NCBI GenBank assembly: GCA_947243795.1
Contig: OX365936.1
Coordinates: 124,001 to 188,000 of the forward strand
Reading direction: 5' to 3'
Source of the DNA: Saccharomyces uvarum
Lineage: Eukaryota > Ascomycota > Saccharomycetes > Saccharomycetales > Saccharomycetaceae
Length of the DNA stretch: 64,000 bases
Part shown: piece by piece, positions 52,113 to 61,795 of the stretch
Numbering within the stretch: the first letter of the stretch is position 1
Layout: each line of letters begins with the position of its first letter
The notes under the pieces: model-generated
What the model was told of the DNA's origin: nothing
Database searches by the model: none
Seen by the model: only the letters and a program-made list of their open reading frames with translations
Made by a program: the position numbers and the translations under genes

Positions 52113-52730
52113 ATGGAAAAAGCAAGAGAGATAGAGCCTAATGTTGCCATAGATAAAGATAAGATTCTCAAATCCAAATTCTTTCTATTCGTTGAGAAAT
52201 TATCGAGTGCCACTAACATTGTCTTTTCCGCCGTATTTTTTATGACCCCATCATTGTGTCATTTAAAAGAGGAATATCCGAAATTTGTTGACGTTAGTGA
52301 TACTATATCTACTACCTTGACTTTTATTTGTATTTCTCTTCAGGTGACGCATGAGTTTTTATTATTCAAGAATGACTTACTTGAGGATCAGTTCAAAAGA
52401 GAGCCAAAAAAATGTTCGAGATCAGTATGCTCTCGCTGTGCTGCTAGAGGGCAACATCCTAAATGGTTCAAATTGAAGTATTCGCTTGTACTACTAGCGA
52501 CTTTCTTTTTCGGAGTGTATTCGTTATTAAAAATTAATACCTTCTTCAAAGCTGATCAAACAGTTGATTTCTCTCGACTATTACATTTATTCGGCTTTCA
52601 ACTTAACGCACTTCTCAGTATGATGGTTTTTGTCTTTTATGCCAATCAGCTAGAATTACATAGTGGGCCTCTTGAAACGGACGATGACATCAATGAAAGT
52701 CAGGCACTGGTGGGCCTTAAAATGGTTTAG
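52113..52730 (+). CDS. YIL089W: Small four-helix membrane protein of unknown function
   Basis: This is the ortholog of YIL089W, reported in the ER and vacuole with effects on endocytic trafficking when overproduced. The frame is open upstream to a TTG, but the ATG at 52113 (MEKAREIEPNVAID) gives 205 residues, the S. cerevisiae length. Four hydrophobic segments are seen (about 34-52, 63-84, 125-145, 165-190). A Cys/Arg-rich loop CSRSVCSRCAARG (about 101-113) lies between helices two and three and might bind metal. It abuts two solo LTRs and a tRNA, a locally unstable neighbourhood. Confidence 0.9.
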   Translation: MEKAREIEPNVAIDKDKILKSKFFLFVEKLSSATNIVFSAVFFMTPSLCHLKEEYPKFVDVSDTISTTLTFICISLQVTHEFLLFKNDLLEDQFKREPKKCSRSVCSRCAARGQHPKWFKLKYSLVLLATFFFGVYSLLKINTFFKADQTVDFSRLLHLFGFQLNALLSMMVFVFYANQLELHSGPLETDDDINESQALVGLKMV

Positions 52731-52795
52731 TAGGCTCAGTTTTTCAAACAGAAGTTTTTCAAGAAGTAGAAATTATATGATGAAAATGTTGAAAC

Positions 52796-53123
52796 TGTTG
52801 AAACAAGATTCAACTATTGTCCATCTATTACTATTATATACGGTGTTAAAAAATGACATAAATTACAAGACCAGTAAATTAAGATTCAAACTGTCATCGA
52901 AATTAATGGAAGCTGAAGCGCAAGGATTGATATTGTAATAGGGTCAATGAATGATAACATATAAAAAGAGGAACAGAATCATTTATAATATTATGCAAAA
53001 TTGCAGATTCCTTTTTGTGGATTCCTAAATCCATGAGGAGAATCTCTAGTATAATCTATATACGTAATATTATAACATTAAGAAACAACGGAATCCCAAT
53101 TAATCAATCAAACATGCAGGTCA
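52796..53123 (+). mobile_element. Solo LTR, delta (Ty1/Ty2) family, old
   Basis: A diverged solo delta LTR of about 328 bp in plus orientation, starting TGTTG. It keeps recognisable delta blocks, such as GGAAGCTGAAGCGCAAGGAT and TGGATTCCTAAATCC, but clearly differs from the neighbouring delta. No target-site duplication can be recognised, and the 3' end is approximate. A fossil with no internal coding region. Confidence 0.85.
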
Positions 53124-53668
53124 ACAAAAAAATGTTGCATTCCTTGACAAAAAGGAAAACCTCCTGAACAGCCTAACAATCTGATTTAAATTCGAAAGCC
53201 TGCCATTTGATGGTGAATCATGTCGGTGCACAGGGCTACTCTAGACACAATTAGATTTACAACACGTTCTGATTGTACGATATCTTTATAATAAAGGAGC
53301 AGGCAATGAAAACTTAATCTCGTAAAAAAAATACCAAATATTATAATCACTCCGCCAAAAAGCACTATTGCCTTATAATAGCTAAGGAAAAATGGTGAAC
53401 GAAGGAACCGTAATGAAGCGGGTCAAATGAGTTTAATATAGTGCTGGAATTTTTAACTGTTTTGAGCGTAACAATGGGACTGTAATACTCAAAATTGTGA
53501 GCAGACTGCTGCTGCATCGACGTAATTACTTTTTCTACGTCAAAACAGCATCAACATACTTTATGCTATTAACACACCCAACATCGAGTTCGCACGTACA
53601 TGGGGTGTACATCTCTAGGTCCTTTTCCCGACCGCATTGAGATTCGTCATTATTGCAAACATCAAGTT
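53124..53668. other. Unassigned DNA between two inverted LTRs
   Basis: 545 bp between the old plus-strand LTR and the younger minus-strand LTR. It has no long frame and no recognised tRNA or LTR. It could be ancestral intergenic DNA or eroded mobile-element sequence. Confidence 0.4.
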
Positions 53669-54000
53669 TGAGAGAAGTGGGGATTTTGATGTAATTGTTG
53701 GGATTCCATTTTTTATAAGGCAATAATATTAGGTATGTAGATATACTAGAAGTTCTCCTCGGGGATTTAGGAATCCATAAAAGGGAATCTGCAATTCTAC
53801 ACAATTCTATAGATATTATTATCATCGTTTTATATGTTATCATTCATTGATCCTACTACATTATCAATCCTTGCGTTTCAGCTTCCACTAATTTCGATCA
53901 CTATTTCTCATCATTTGCGTCATCTTCTAACACCGTATATGATAATATACTAGTAACGTAAATACTAGTTAGTAGATGATAGTTGGTTTATATTACAACA
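53669..54000 (-). mobile_element. Solo LTR, delta (Ty1/Ty2) family, with target-site duplication
   Basis: A 332-bp delta LTR in minus orientation, reading TGTTGTAATATAAACC to CTTCTCTCA on that strand. It is flanked on both sides by the 5-bp direct repeat AAGTT (53664-53668 and 54001-54005). It looks whole as a solo LTR and is close to modern Ty1 delta sequence, so it is fairly young. It lies 118 bp from the 5' end of tRNA-Glu, the usual Ty1 target window. It is probably left by LTR-LTR recombination. Confidence 0.95.
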
Positions 54001-54117
54001 AAGTTAGCGGCAGAATAGTATAGAACAATTGAATACTATGAACGTGAGGTAATGTCAGCGCCATATCGTATGTACTATTCCATCGAGTAAATTTCTCTAG
54101 ACTATCAGCCGAATTAA

Positions 54118-54189
54118 TCCGATGTAGTGTAACGGCTATCACATCACGTTCTCACCGTGGAGACCGGGGTTCGACTCCCCGTTTCGGAG
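54118..54189 (+). tRNA. tE(CUC)I: tRNA-Glu (CUC anticodon)
   Basis: A 72-nt intronless cloverleaf with acceptor TCCGATG/TTTCGGAG region, anticodon loop TTCTCAC with anticodon CTC, and B box GGTTCGACTCC. A T9 terminator is at 54197-54205. The delta LTR upstream is typical of Pol III-targeted insertion. Confidence 0.96.
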
Positions 54190-54498
54190 TGATTTATTTT
54201 TTTTTGAATTTGCTTTTCAAATATTACGGACGTGATGAAAACATTTTATTGTTCTCTTTCTTTGGTCTCTCTCACATATTAGCGTCATTTTTTCAGGTTT
54301 GCTCCTCCAAATCATTACTTGCCTGTAAAAATTTAATAGAGATGAATTCCTTTATAGATGATAAAGAATAAAGTCTACCTTGTTACTTCCAGTTCTTGTC
54401 TTTTTCTCTAGTCTTTATTTACTGTTAACTACAGTGTTTTAAAAAGTTTACAAATCAATTCAAGATCTCATGCATGTCTTGAGTAATAGTCGATCAAT
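54190..54498. other. tRNA-Glu 3' flank and AVT7 3' region
   Basis: 309 bp with the Pol III T9 terminator and A/T-rich AVT7 3' flank. The short frame that overlaps the tRNA end is not credible. Confidence 0.4.
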
Positions 54499-55965
54499 TT
54501 AGGCATTGTCAGGAGTATTGAACAAAGTTACGTATAAGGATAAAAACATGACAGATAACCCGTAAAATACCAACACCAAGCTACATCTTTTGTAAAATCT
54601 ATCTCTTGGTGGGATCATCTTCCCAACGGCTAACGAATCAGAACCAATTAGCTTGTACCCAAATAAGCCAGGCAGAGTGAATGAAATCGACGTTGAACCT
54701 GTAGCTCCTACTAATGAAAGAACTAATGCAAACGACTGGACGGATAATGCTAAAGTGTACATACTTATCAATAGCACTGCTGTAATCCAGTAAAATCTAG
54801 CCTTAACGAACGGTGCCTGGTGTTCATTATCTACAGGAGCTGCCATAGTGCCTTCGTTATGTCCTTGGCTTTCAATTGAGTCATTGTCGAGGTTTGCATT
54901 TGGGAGTAAACTATCTTGTTCGTCGTACGAAGTTGCATCTGCAGCCAACGCATTAGATTGGGTCGGATCGTCGACAGTCATACTAATTGGTCTCAGATTA
55001 GAAGCTCTGCTATATTCGGACACTTGCGTGTCCTCATTGGGATCAGCATTGCCGAAAGTAATCTCTAGCCAGATTATAACGTTGTTAACTGCTACGCGTA
55101 ATGGCTGGAATAAAAGTGGAAATGACAGGATTAGCATTGATCCTAGACAAAATTTACCAATTACTATCCAAATTGAGTTAGGGTCGTAATTTAGCATCAA
55201 ATTACCCGAGGTCTTATTACCAAAGGTTAAATATCCACACAAACCAACAGTAAGAAATAGTATGGTTGACAAAGTTATTGAGTTATTAATTACCAAGGTG
55301 ATGTTTTCCATGCTGTTGTCCTTTAACTCATTTATCATGGGGAATAGATTCATTGACCCGGTATACGCGAAGATTATGATACTGAAAGTTGACAGTAGTC
55401 CTTTGATATCGTGGATCTTCCACCAGCATATATCGTTTTCCAACACATCTGTTAACTTACCTTTCCCCAGCTCAAACACAAAGTGGCTAAATATGAAAAT
55501 TGATATGTAAGCTAGGGCAAAAAGACCAAGAATACTGGAATATTTCAATTGATCCAATTTCTTTACTAAACATAAGGGTATAATGACCACTGTAGATGCA
55601 ATTATCCAATAGTTTCTATCACCGCCAAATAGCCCTGGGAACAGATCGCCGATAAGAACCAAATAACTTAACCCAACACCAAAACATTGGACGATCATTG
55701 CCAGATCGAAGATTGGGGCTAAGGTGGGGTAGGTGAGCATACATAAGGTGAAAAAAGAAGAGTTTCTCGGGTTGATCAGAGTTTTGGAACATTTGGACAG
55801 CACGAATAGACCCAATCCAGATGTTACTGCAGCTAATAATATCAAAAGAATCCCGACAAGTACCCCATCACTTTTAAAACTGTACGGAATGGCTAGAGTA
55901 CCAGCACCTACTATCGTTTTCACTAAATTTGCTATAGATGAAAGAGCACTCGATGTAGGCTCCAT
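54499..55965 (-). CDS. AVT7: Vacuolar amino acid transporter Avt7
   Basis: AVT7 (YIL088C) belongs to the AAAP family and exports neutral amino acids such as glutamine from the vacuole. The 488 residues compare with 490 in S. cerevisiae. The family start IANLVKTIVGAGTLAIPYSF (about 11-30) is clear, followed by about ten more membrane segments. A long hydrophilic loop (about 300-385) with DDPTQSNALAADATS and acidic runs separates the last pair of helices. A CACGTG E-box is upstream at 56130-56135. Confidence 0.96.
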   Translation of the reverse strand: MEPTSSALSSIANLVKTIVGAGTLAIPYSFKSDGVLVGILLILLAAVTSGLGLFVLSKCSKTLINPRNSSFFTLCMLTYPTLAPIFDLAMIVQCFGVGLSYLVLIGDLFPGLFGGDRNYWIIASTVVIIPLCLVKKLDQLKYSSILGLFALAYISIFIFSHFVFELGKGKLTDVLENDICWWKIHDIKGLLSTFSIIIFAYTGSMNLFPMINELKDNSMENITLVINNSITLSTILFLTVGLCGYLTFGNKTSGNLMLNYDPNSIWIVIGKFCLGSMLILSFPLLFQPLRVAVNNVIIWLEITFGNADPNEDTQVSEYSRASNLRPISMTVDDPTQSNALAADATSYDEQDSLLPNANLDNDSIESQGHNEGTMAAPVDNEHQAPFVKARFYWITAVLLISMYTLALSVQSFALVLSLVGATGSTSISFTLPGLFGYKLIGSDSLAVGKMIPPRDRFYKRCSLVLVFYGLSVMFLSLYVTLFNTPDNA

Positions 55966-56129
55966 ATCTTAGATGACTTATGTTGGCGTGATATGTTATA
56001 TTAGTGAAAAGTCGTGTTTTCGGTTGGTGTTTATTTGAGGATTAATTTTGATTCCGGATAAGGAAGTTACGAATATTTACATATATGATAAAAGCAAAAA
56101 ATGTGGAAACAAGTCAAGTCGTACCGGAT

Positions 56130-56135
56130 CACGTG
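56130..56135. promoter_or_regulatory. E-box upstream of AVT7
   Basis: CACGTG, a Cbf1/Pho4-type site, about 165 bp upstream of the AVT7 ATG. The regulator is not determined by sequence. Confidence 0.5.
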
Positions 56136-56196
56136 TTTGGTATAGGTTATACACAATATGTAAAAGTACATAAACAGTAGTTACAAAATGTGGTTA

Positions 56197-56670
56197 TCAT
56201 TGAAACCCAGTGGCAAGAAACCTTTGGCCATAAAGGACGGCGTTGGCCAATGAGACGGACGATAGCACTAACGGCCAAGCTCTCCCATACCTCAATGCAC
56301 TGAAAGACTTTTTACCACCCACGATCAAATACAAGGTAGACCATGTAGCAATGAACCCAGCCCCATTCTCCAGATCGTTGTCGTAGATCATGTATGCCCC
56401 TATGGCTTGCATTGTAGAAAAAAAGAGGGCGGTCTTGGCACTTATACCAACTCGAGGTGTAGATGATCTGGAAAACACCCTGGACATTGGTATCGACAAC
56501 GCCGGAGACTGTTTTGGAGGCACCTTCAAAGATGGGGACAACACGGGTGTTGACGCTAGAAGTGCTGCATTGGCGAGTGCAGGGTAGGGCGTCTTTGTGA
56601 AAGCGTATAATCGGCGAAATGGTGAAAGAATCTCATCCTTAGCATCATCAGTAGTGGGATTGGCAGACAT
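56197..56670 (-). CDS. AIM19: Mitochondrial membrane protein Aim19
   Basis: AIM19 (YIL087C) is a small mitochondrial protein; deletion alters mitochondrial inheritance or respiratory growth in S. cerevisiae, and its biochemical role is unknown. The upstream TTG extension is rejected; the ATG at 56670 (MSANPTTDDAKDE) gives 157 residues as in S. cerevisiae. Hydrophobic segments are seen near 75-95 (KTALFFSTMQAIGAYMIY), 103-120 and 135-152, so it is probably polytopic. Confidence 0.93.
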   Translation of the reverse strand: MSANPTTDDAKDEILSPFRRLYAFTKTPYPALANAALLASTPVLSPSLKVPPKQSPALSIPMSRVFSRSSTPRVGISAKTALFFSTMQAIGAYMIYDNDLENGAGFIATWSTLYLIVGGKKSFSALRYGRAWPLVLSSVSLANAVLYGQRFLATGFQ

Positions 56671-57070
56671 TCTTTGTGTGGTTGATTGATTCGAAGCTGT
56701 GCTTGGTATTATCTTTTTGTGATGTTTGTCTTTTCCCTCGCATGTCTCCCTAAAAGCCGTTCCATGAAATATCTTGAACAAAACTTGATGTTGCTTTATA
56801 TGACATAGGTGACCCCCTAATAAAAGAATTGCAAGCGTATAGGGTGTTGAAGTAACTATTTATTTCATGTTATTTAGACTTCACATTGGTTATTAGATTC
56901 ATATGGTAACTTACCTTGACTCTGTAAGTAGTGAAATCTGTATTTATTTCATTCCGAAGAGTGACAGGTGTAATATTATTGGTGTGTGAACGCTAAGCCA
57001 TCCAAGGCTTGGGGCATTCTTTGTTTTTTATTAATATATGCATACATATAGATGTATAGAAATGCTGTAT
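56671..57070. other. AIM19 promoter and KTR7 3' region
   Basis: 400 bp between two minus-strand genes, A/T-rich, with no conserved frame or motif called. Confidence 0.4.
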
Positions 57071-58624
57071 CTAATCAATGATCTTGAAATTCTCTTTCCT
57101 GATTTGTTCAATCACGTCCTCGTCCTTCATGGAAGGCTTGTAGCAGCCTGAAAATTCTTGCTCGTACTCCTTTCCGTGAAGCAATTCAAAAAAAATGTCC
57201 ATGCAGGGACTAGAATGATCTTCGATATCTTCTTCATTCTTAGGACAGACGCATCGACATCCGGATCCGAATCCATATCCTTTATCAAACTTGAGATTGT
57301 CTTCTTGCTCGTATATGGCATTCTTCGGGCAATGTTGTAACGACGAATGTCTATAACCAATGTCCCTAAAATAATGAACATCTTCTAGGTCCAAAATCAT
57401 TCCCAAACCAATCGAATGGATGGGCGCATCTCCCCATCTCTCGGTCCAGAAACCACCCGTTTCCTCCAAATGTTTGAAATAGGCGTTATAAATCTCGTTA
57501 TCGAATAAATCAACACGGGCAATTTCAAAATTACTCCAAAAATGGCACAAATTGTATTCTTCCTTTTCAATAGCATCTTCCATCAATGGTATCTTGGAGC
57601 GCGCCCTTTCCACTAGATATTGTATACCTTCTATATCATTCTCATAATTCTCTTGGCTGTGGTCTTCTACTAAAAAGTCTACCATCAGTTTCTCAGTCAA
57701 TTTTGGTTTCGCATCCCAGGGTAAATTCACCCATCTAGAAATTTCTTCATCTTTAGTGTCCAGAATATTATAATTGAATGTGAATAGTTTCCATAGTGTG
57801 CCCAGGTTCTCGCTTAAATTTGCTGTCTTTTTTATGAAACTCTTGGTCGCTCTGAACAAGTTAGGAACGGTCCAGTACAATTCGGTTATCAATACGGTGA
57901 ACCCGTACTTCTTATTGTTCGTGGCCATTTCAAAAAATGGATCGTATGAGATATCACAAAAGAAGTCTACATCCGGCTCTATTCTCCAATACCACTCGTA
58001 TTTTGAGACTAGTGGATGCTTGTAAAACAATCCGGAATAAAATCGGCACATCTGGTGGTACGATTCCATATTACCGTACATTATGCCTCTATCGTTTTGG
58101 TCTTCTAATGCAGTTTTGAAGAGTAATGAATCACGTACTTCAGCGGGAAATTTCCATTCTATTTCATCGATAACACCGAACTCAACACTGGCATTAGTTA
58201 TCGCTTGAACTTGGTCTTTAAAGTGATCTGTGAATGGTTCATCATTCAAAAACACGTATGGGTACCCAAACCATTGATTAAAATGGCCCTCTATACTTTT
58301 CATTGTTTTCAATACATCATCTACTTCTTCGTTTCTTGTAAGCATAACAAAAGATGCATTCATTTTGGTATAACCTGGGTCTTGTAAATACAGGTCGGTA
58401 TCGGTACAACCCCGAAAAAACGGCTCATCTTTATCAGTGGAATAATCCTGATAGGAGTAAGGTAGATTATTCGGATCAAGCGCATTATTTCTTGAGGCAA
58501 ATGGCCAGTTGCCCCCATAATACAGTATGGCGAGGATAGAGGCTACGAAAAGGAAAACATATCGCCTTCGTTGACGCTTGTCAAGTAAGAAACTTCTCAC
58601 GTTTGGCTTCAACCTTATAGCCAT
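57071..58624 (-). CDS. KTR7: Golgi alpha-1,2-mannosyltransferase family protein Ktr7
   Basis: KTR7 (YIL085C) is a GT15-family (Kre2/Mnt1) mannosyltransferase of the Golgi that extends N- and O-linked glycans using GDP-mannose. The upstream TTG extension is rejected; the ATG at 58624 (MAIRLKPNVRSFLLDK) gives 517 residues as in S. cerevisiae. It is a type II membrane protein with one N-terminal helix (about 22-41). GT15 hallmarks are visible: MLTRNEEVDDVLKTMKSIEG, NMESYHQMCRFYSG, and the metal-binding WYWRIEPDVDFFCDI (about 208-222). Cys-rich CRCVCP near the C-terminus. Confidence 0.96.
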   Translation of the reverse strand: MAIRLKPNVRSFLLDKRQRRRYVFLFVASILAILYYGGNWPFASRNNALDPNNLPYSYQDYSTDKDEPFFRGCTDTDLYLQDPGYTKMNASFVMLTRNEEVDDVLKTMKSIEGHFNQWFGYPYVFLNDEPFTDHFKDQVQAITNASVEFGVIDEIEWKFPAEVRDSLLFKTALEDQNDRGIMYGNMESYHQMCRFYSGLFYKHPLVSKYEWYWRIEPDVDFFCDISYDPFFEMATNNKKYGFTVLITELYWTVPNLFRATKSFIKKTANLSENLGTLWKLFTFNYNILDTKDEEISRWVNLPWDAKPKLTEKLMVDFLVEDHSQENYENDIEGIQYLVERARSKIPLMEDAIEKEEYNLCHFWSNFEIARVDLFDNEIYNAYFKHLEETGGFWTERWGDAPIHSIGLGMILDLEDVHYFRDIGYRHSSLQHCPKNAIYEQEDNLKFDKGYGFGSGCRCVCPKNEEDIEDHSSPCMDIFFELLHGKEYEQEFSGCYKPSMKDEDVIEQIRKENFKIID

Positions 58625-58730
58625 GATAATTTCACCCAAACACGGCGTATATTGTGTCCCTCCTCAAGCCTAGTTCCAATTGTAATCACGATCGAGAAGT
58701 GTACATAATTAATTTCAACCAGTTTTATTT

Positions 58731-58755
58731 TTCATTTTTCATTTTTCATTTTTCT
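58731..58755. repeat. CATTTTT heptad repeat
   Basis: Successive ATTTTTC units in the KTR7 promoter region form a short poly(T)-rich tandem repeat, of the nucleosome-poor type common in yeast promoters. Confidence 0.7.
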
Positions 58756-58860
58756 CTCAGTTGTATCGGAAAAAGGAAAGCAAACAAAAAGAGCTCAGAT
58801 TGAAATGAAGTCATAATAATACAAAATTGACGCAGCCTGTTATCAAAGACATCAAGAAAA

Positions 58861-59844
58861 TCAGTCGGACCTTAGTTTGAAAGGGGCTGGCGGCTGGCCT
58901 GTCAGTTCTCTAATCAAAGAAATATCCTCTGTGACTTCGTCTGGTTTCAATGACTGTAGAGGCGGCGCAGTCTTGGTAGAGTATCGTTGAGCACCACGGT
59001 TTTTCTTCTTTTCGTTACCGTTTGCGTTCTCCTTTGGATTCTTCTCCCCAAATAAGAACGCGTACAAGTCGGTACCTTCATTTATACCTTGTAGGAAATC
59101 CGAATCAGACGCCATACCTGACTTGTAAGCTGGGTTGTTGAAGTGGGGGAACTGGGACCCTTGTCTGGAACCCTGACCATTACTTCCAGAACGATTACCT
59201 GTTTGGAAATCAGATTCCTCTTGGTTGTTGTTGTTACCTCTTACCTCCTTGGAAGCATTTCTTCTTCTTAGTGTTCTTCGATCATTGCCTGCACCTGTGT
59301 CGGTAGCACTTTCGTTGGCTGTGTCCTTACCATACTCATTGGATGAAGAGTCCCAACCACTTACTGTATGGCTTCTGGTATTTTTCTGATATTGCGGCCT
59401 ACTATAATTCATGGCATAGGAGTGTACATTGGCTACGTCCATCAACAGTCTTTCTTCTTGCAGTTTCTTTATTTTTTGTTCTATAGATGAATAGAGTCTT
59501 TCTTTGCACAACTTGACAAGTTTCTCGTGTTCACCCTTGGCTTTCTCGATATCTTCTTGAAATTCGATACCAGAACGGGATACACGGTACTCTTCAAATA
59601 GTCGTAATCTGACCAGCTCTAAATCCCTTTCTTCCTCCAAATCTCGTACCTGGCGAGCGTACTGACCGTTGTCGCCTTGATGCAGAGAGGTCAAATCTGT
59701 TTGCAGTGCCGTCAGTCTATCTTTATACTGGTTATCTCTCTCCGAATAAAAATTTTGGTAAATCTTGTTTACTTTGGACTCGATATTGAATCTTCTTTTG
59801 TCCTTGCGGGACAAATCTTTGTTACTAACTTTTTGAATAGCCAT
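58861..59844 (-). CDS. SDS3: Rpd3L histone deacetylase complex subunit Sds3
   Basis: SDS3 (YIL084C) is needed for catalytic integrity of the large Rpd3-Sin3 histone deacetylase complex. The upstream TTG extension is rejected; the ATG at 59844 (MAIQKVSNKDLSRKDKRR) gives 327 residues, the S. cerevisiae length. The Sds3-like domain (about 15-150) is almost all charged helix with coiled-coil character, including DLEEERDLELVRLRLFEEYR. The Asn/Ser/Gly-rich middle is followed by a short conserved segment LQGINEGTDLYAFLFGE (about 245-261). Confidence 0.96.
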   Translation of the reverse strand: MAIQKVSNKDLSRKDKRRFNIESKVNKIYQNFYSERDNQYKDRLTALQTDLTSLHQGDNGQYARQVRDLEEERDLELVRLRLFEEYRVSRSGIEFQEDIEKAKGEHEKLVKLCKERLYSSIEQKIKKLQEERLLMDVANVHSYAMNYSRPQYQKNTRSHTVSGWDSSSNEYGKDTANESATDTGAGNDRRTLRRRNASKEVRGNNNNQEESDFQTGNRSGSNGQGSRQGSQFPHFNNPAYKSGMASDSDFLQGINEGTDLYAFLFGEKNPKENANGNEKKKNRGAQRYSTKTAPPLQSLKPDEVTEDISLIRELTGQPPAPFKLRSD

Positions 59845-60131
59845 GAGTCTTGAACACAATGCACACGTAGCTTTGAAGGTCTTGCTGTTCTTCTGAGGTC
59901 TCTCTAAGGGTTCAGTTTACCTGAAAAATTGTTTGCGATTTTTTCTTTCTCAAATCCTAGGCGAAATGATTAATACATAAGTTAAATACATGAGAAAAAA
60001 GGTATATGAACGTACAGCCTAGAAACAGAGAAAGAGATTAAATAAGCACTATTTTGTTAAATAAGATAATAGATTGCATACATTTTTTATTTTTAATACA
60101 ATTGTTTTGTGGTCACGCATATAGGTTATGC

Positions 60132-61229
60132 CTATTTTGTGGCTGGCTTGGTTTTGGAGTGTGCTACCCATTGATCATGGCGTGTAATGACTTCTGGGAT
60201 TATCATTTCTTCGATGCTACGGTGGTTCTCATCTAAACGTACCCAGTCACCCTTTCTGTTTTCAGGGGATACAAAAATGACCTGCTTGTTTCTTGTCTGA
60301 AGCAGGTTCCCGATAACTAGTTGATGGTTGTACCTGTCCAGAGCCTGTGTAGACTTGTACAACAGCATGGATTCATCGGTTTCTAGCTTAAAGGACACAA
60401 TCATGGCCTGAGTTGCCCATGATTCCACCAGTCTTCTCAGGAACTTAGGAACGGGATCTAGGTTAACTATTAACTTGCCGTCGGGGGTGGTTTTGGTCGT
60501 ACCCTCAGTGTCTTCGGCTGCTCCCATCTTGCCATTACCTCCTGATTGAATCTTGTGTTGAGGTAATCTTGAGTATGGAACGAAAAAATCACTGACGGCC
60601 GCAGCCAAGTAAAATAGGCAACCGCTATTATTTAATAGTTTGGCTATACTTTTTAACGACCATAGATATTGGTTAACCGTGGTGAATGGTAATAAGAGTA
60701 GCTTTTCCTCTTGCTCCATGTACTTTTCGTACAGCTTCTTGCTTTTCAAAACATTTTCAGCAAACTCCGGTTTAATCTTGCCCTCAGAATCAATATAATC
60801 CAAGAACAAGGTGTCAATGCTATGGGAAAAGGACCTGTTGTATGGAGTCAATGAAAATTCCCTATGAAGGAAAATAACACTGTACCCATTGGCCAAGAAC
60901 TGTTCGGCACTGGATGCACCACGAGTACCGGCAGAAAAATTGTCAATAAAACGCACCGTGTTGTTTTCCAAAGGAACGGTAGTACCACCAGAGGTAATAA
61001 GAACTATTTTGTCACGGTTCAACGAATATTGCAAATCAATGAATTCCTTAGCATCCTTAATCAATTCATCAATGTAGGCCGGTCTAGGATTGGTACTGAA
61101 GTACTGCTCTTCCTCAGTGGTATAGGCGACCGGAAACAGCTCTTCCTTGATCGTACGATCAATGGCATGAGTTATTTCAGTGACTGAGGTATGGATTTGG
61201 GGTCTGTTAATTATAGGTAGAGGTGGCAT
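60132..61229 (-). CDS. CAB2: Phosphopantothenoylcysteine synthetase
   Basis: CAB2 (YIL083C) catalyses the second step of coenzyme A synthesis, joining phosphopantothenate to cysteine. The 365 residues equal S. cerevisiae. DFP-domain features are seen: VLITSGGTTVPLENNTVRFI with NFSAGTRGASSAEQFL (about 78-112), the LAAAVSDFFVPYSRLPQHKI block, and IVSFKLETDE near the C-terminal third. Unlike bacterial Dfp there is no fused decarboxylase; yeast uses a separate Cab3 complex. Confidence 0.97.
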   Translation of the reverse strand: MPPLPIINRPQIHTSVTEITHAIDRTIKEELFPVAYTTEEEQYFSTNPRPAYIDELIKDAKEFIDLQYSLNRDKIVLITSGGTTVPLENNTVRFIDNFSAGTRGASSAEQFLANGYSVIFLHREFSLTPYNRSFSHSIDTLFLDYIDSEGKIKPEFAENVLKSKKLYEKYMEQEEKLLLLPFTTVNQYLWSLKSIAKLLNNSGCLFYLAAAVSDFFVPYSRLPQHKIQSGGNGKMGAAEDTEGTTKTTPDGKLIVNLDPVPKFLRRLVESWATQAMIVSFKLETDESMLLYKSTQALDRYNHQLVIGNLLQTRNKQVIFVSPENRKGDWVRLDENHRSIEEMIIPEVITRHDQWVAHSKTKPATK

Positions 61230-61795
61230 AGCTACGAAATAATAGAAAAAACGTCAGTTGCTATTCTGCACAATGTATGAATGCCGCTAAATCTGTTGGT
61301 TATTTAATCGCTTTAGTTTGTTATACCAGATGCTTTCTGAATGCCTTGCCTTGCCTTGTCAAAAAAACCTTTAACAATAGGTCATGCCTCTATTTTTTGT
61401 CGTTGGCGAATTCGGGTCATCGAATTCTTCACTTGCGAGTAAAAACCATTAGGAAGACACGTAACACATGGCCAATGGGCATATGGTGTTTAGAGACCAC
61501 AATACCATTTGGGCCAGAATTTTCCAGTCAGGGGATATATCATACCTATTGCTTAAAGAAATTGACTTCCGTTTTTTCCATTCTTGGTTGGCTAGAAACC
61601 ACATTTCGGCAGAATGTCCAAAGAGGACTTACAGGTTACTTTTCCATTTGCAACCTTACTTCCACGTGAATTAGCGTGAGAGATTTGTATTTTGATTAAC
61701 GGAACCATATGGGGTTCCTGAGCTATGGTTTCGTTAAGAAAGAACTTTAATCAGACTAGATGCTCTGCACAATCCAAAGCACACATCTAATTTCT
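61230..61795. other. CAB2 promoter and tRNA-Ile 5' flank without Ty3
   Basis: 566 bp that include the CAB2 promoter. As I recall, a full Ty3 element occupies this tRNA flank in the S. cerevisiae reference. Here I see neither Ty3 coding sequence nor a recognisable sigma LTR. Confidence 0.6.

Noticed and set aside
54189-54371. Short frame beginning at the tRNA-Glu end
   Set aside because: It overlaps the tRNA 3' end and its Pol III terminator and has no conserved feature.
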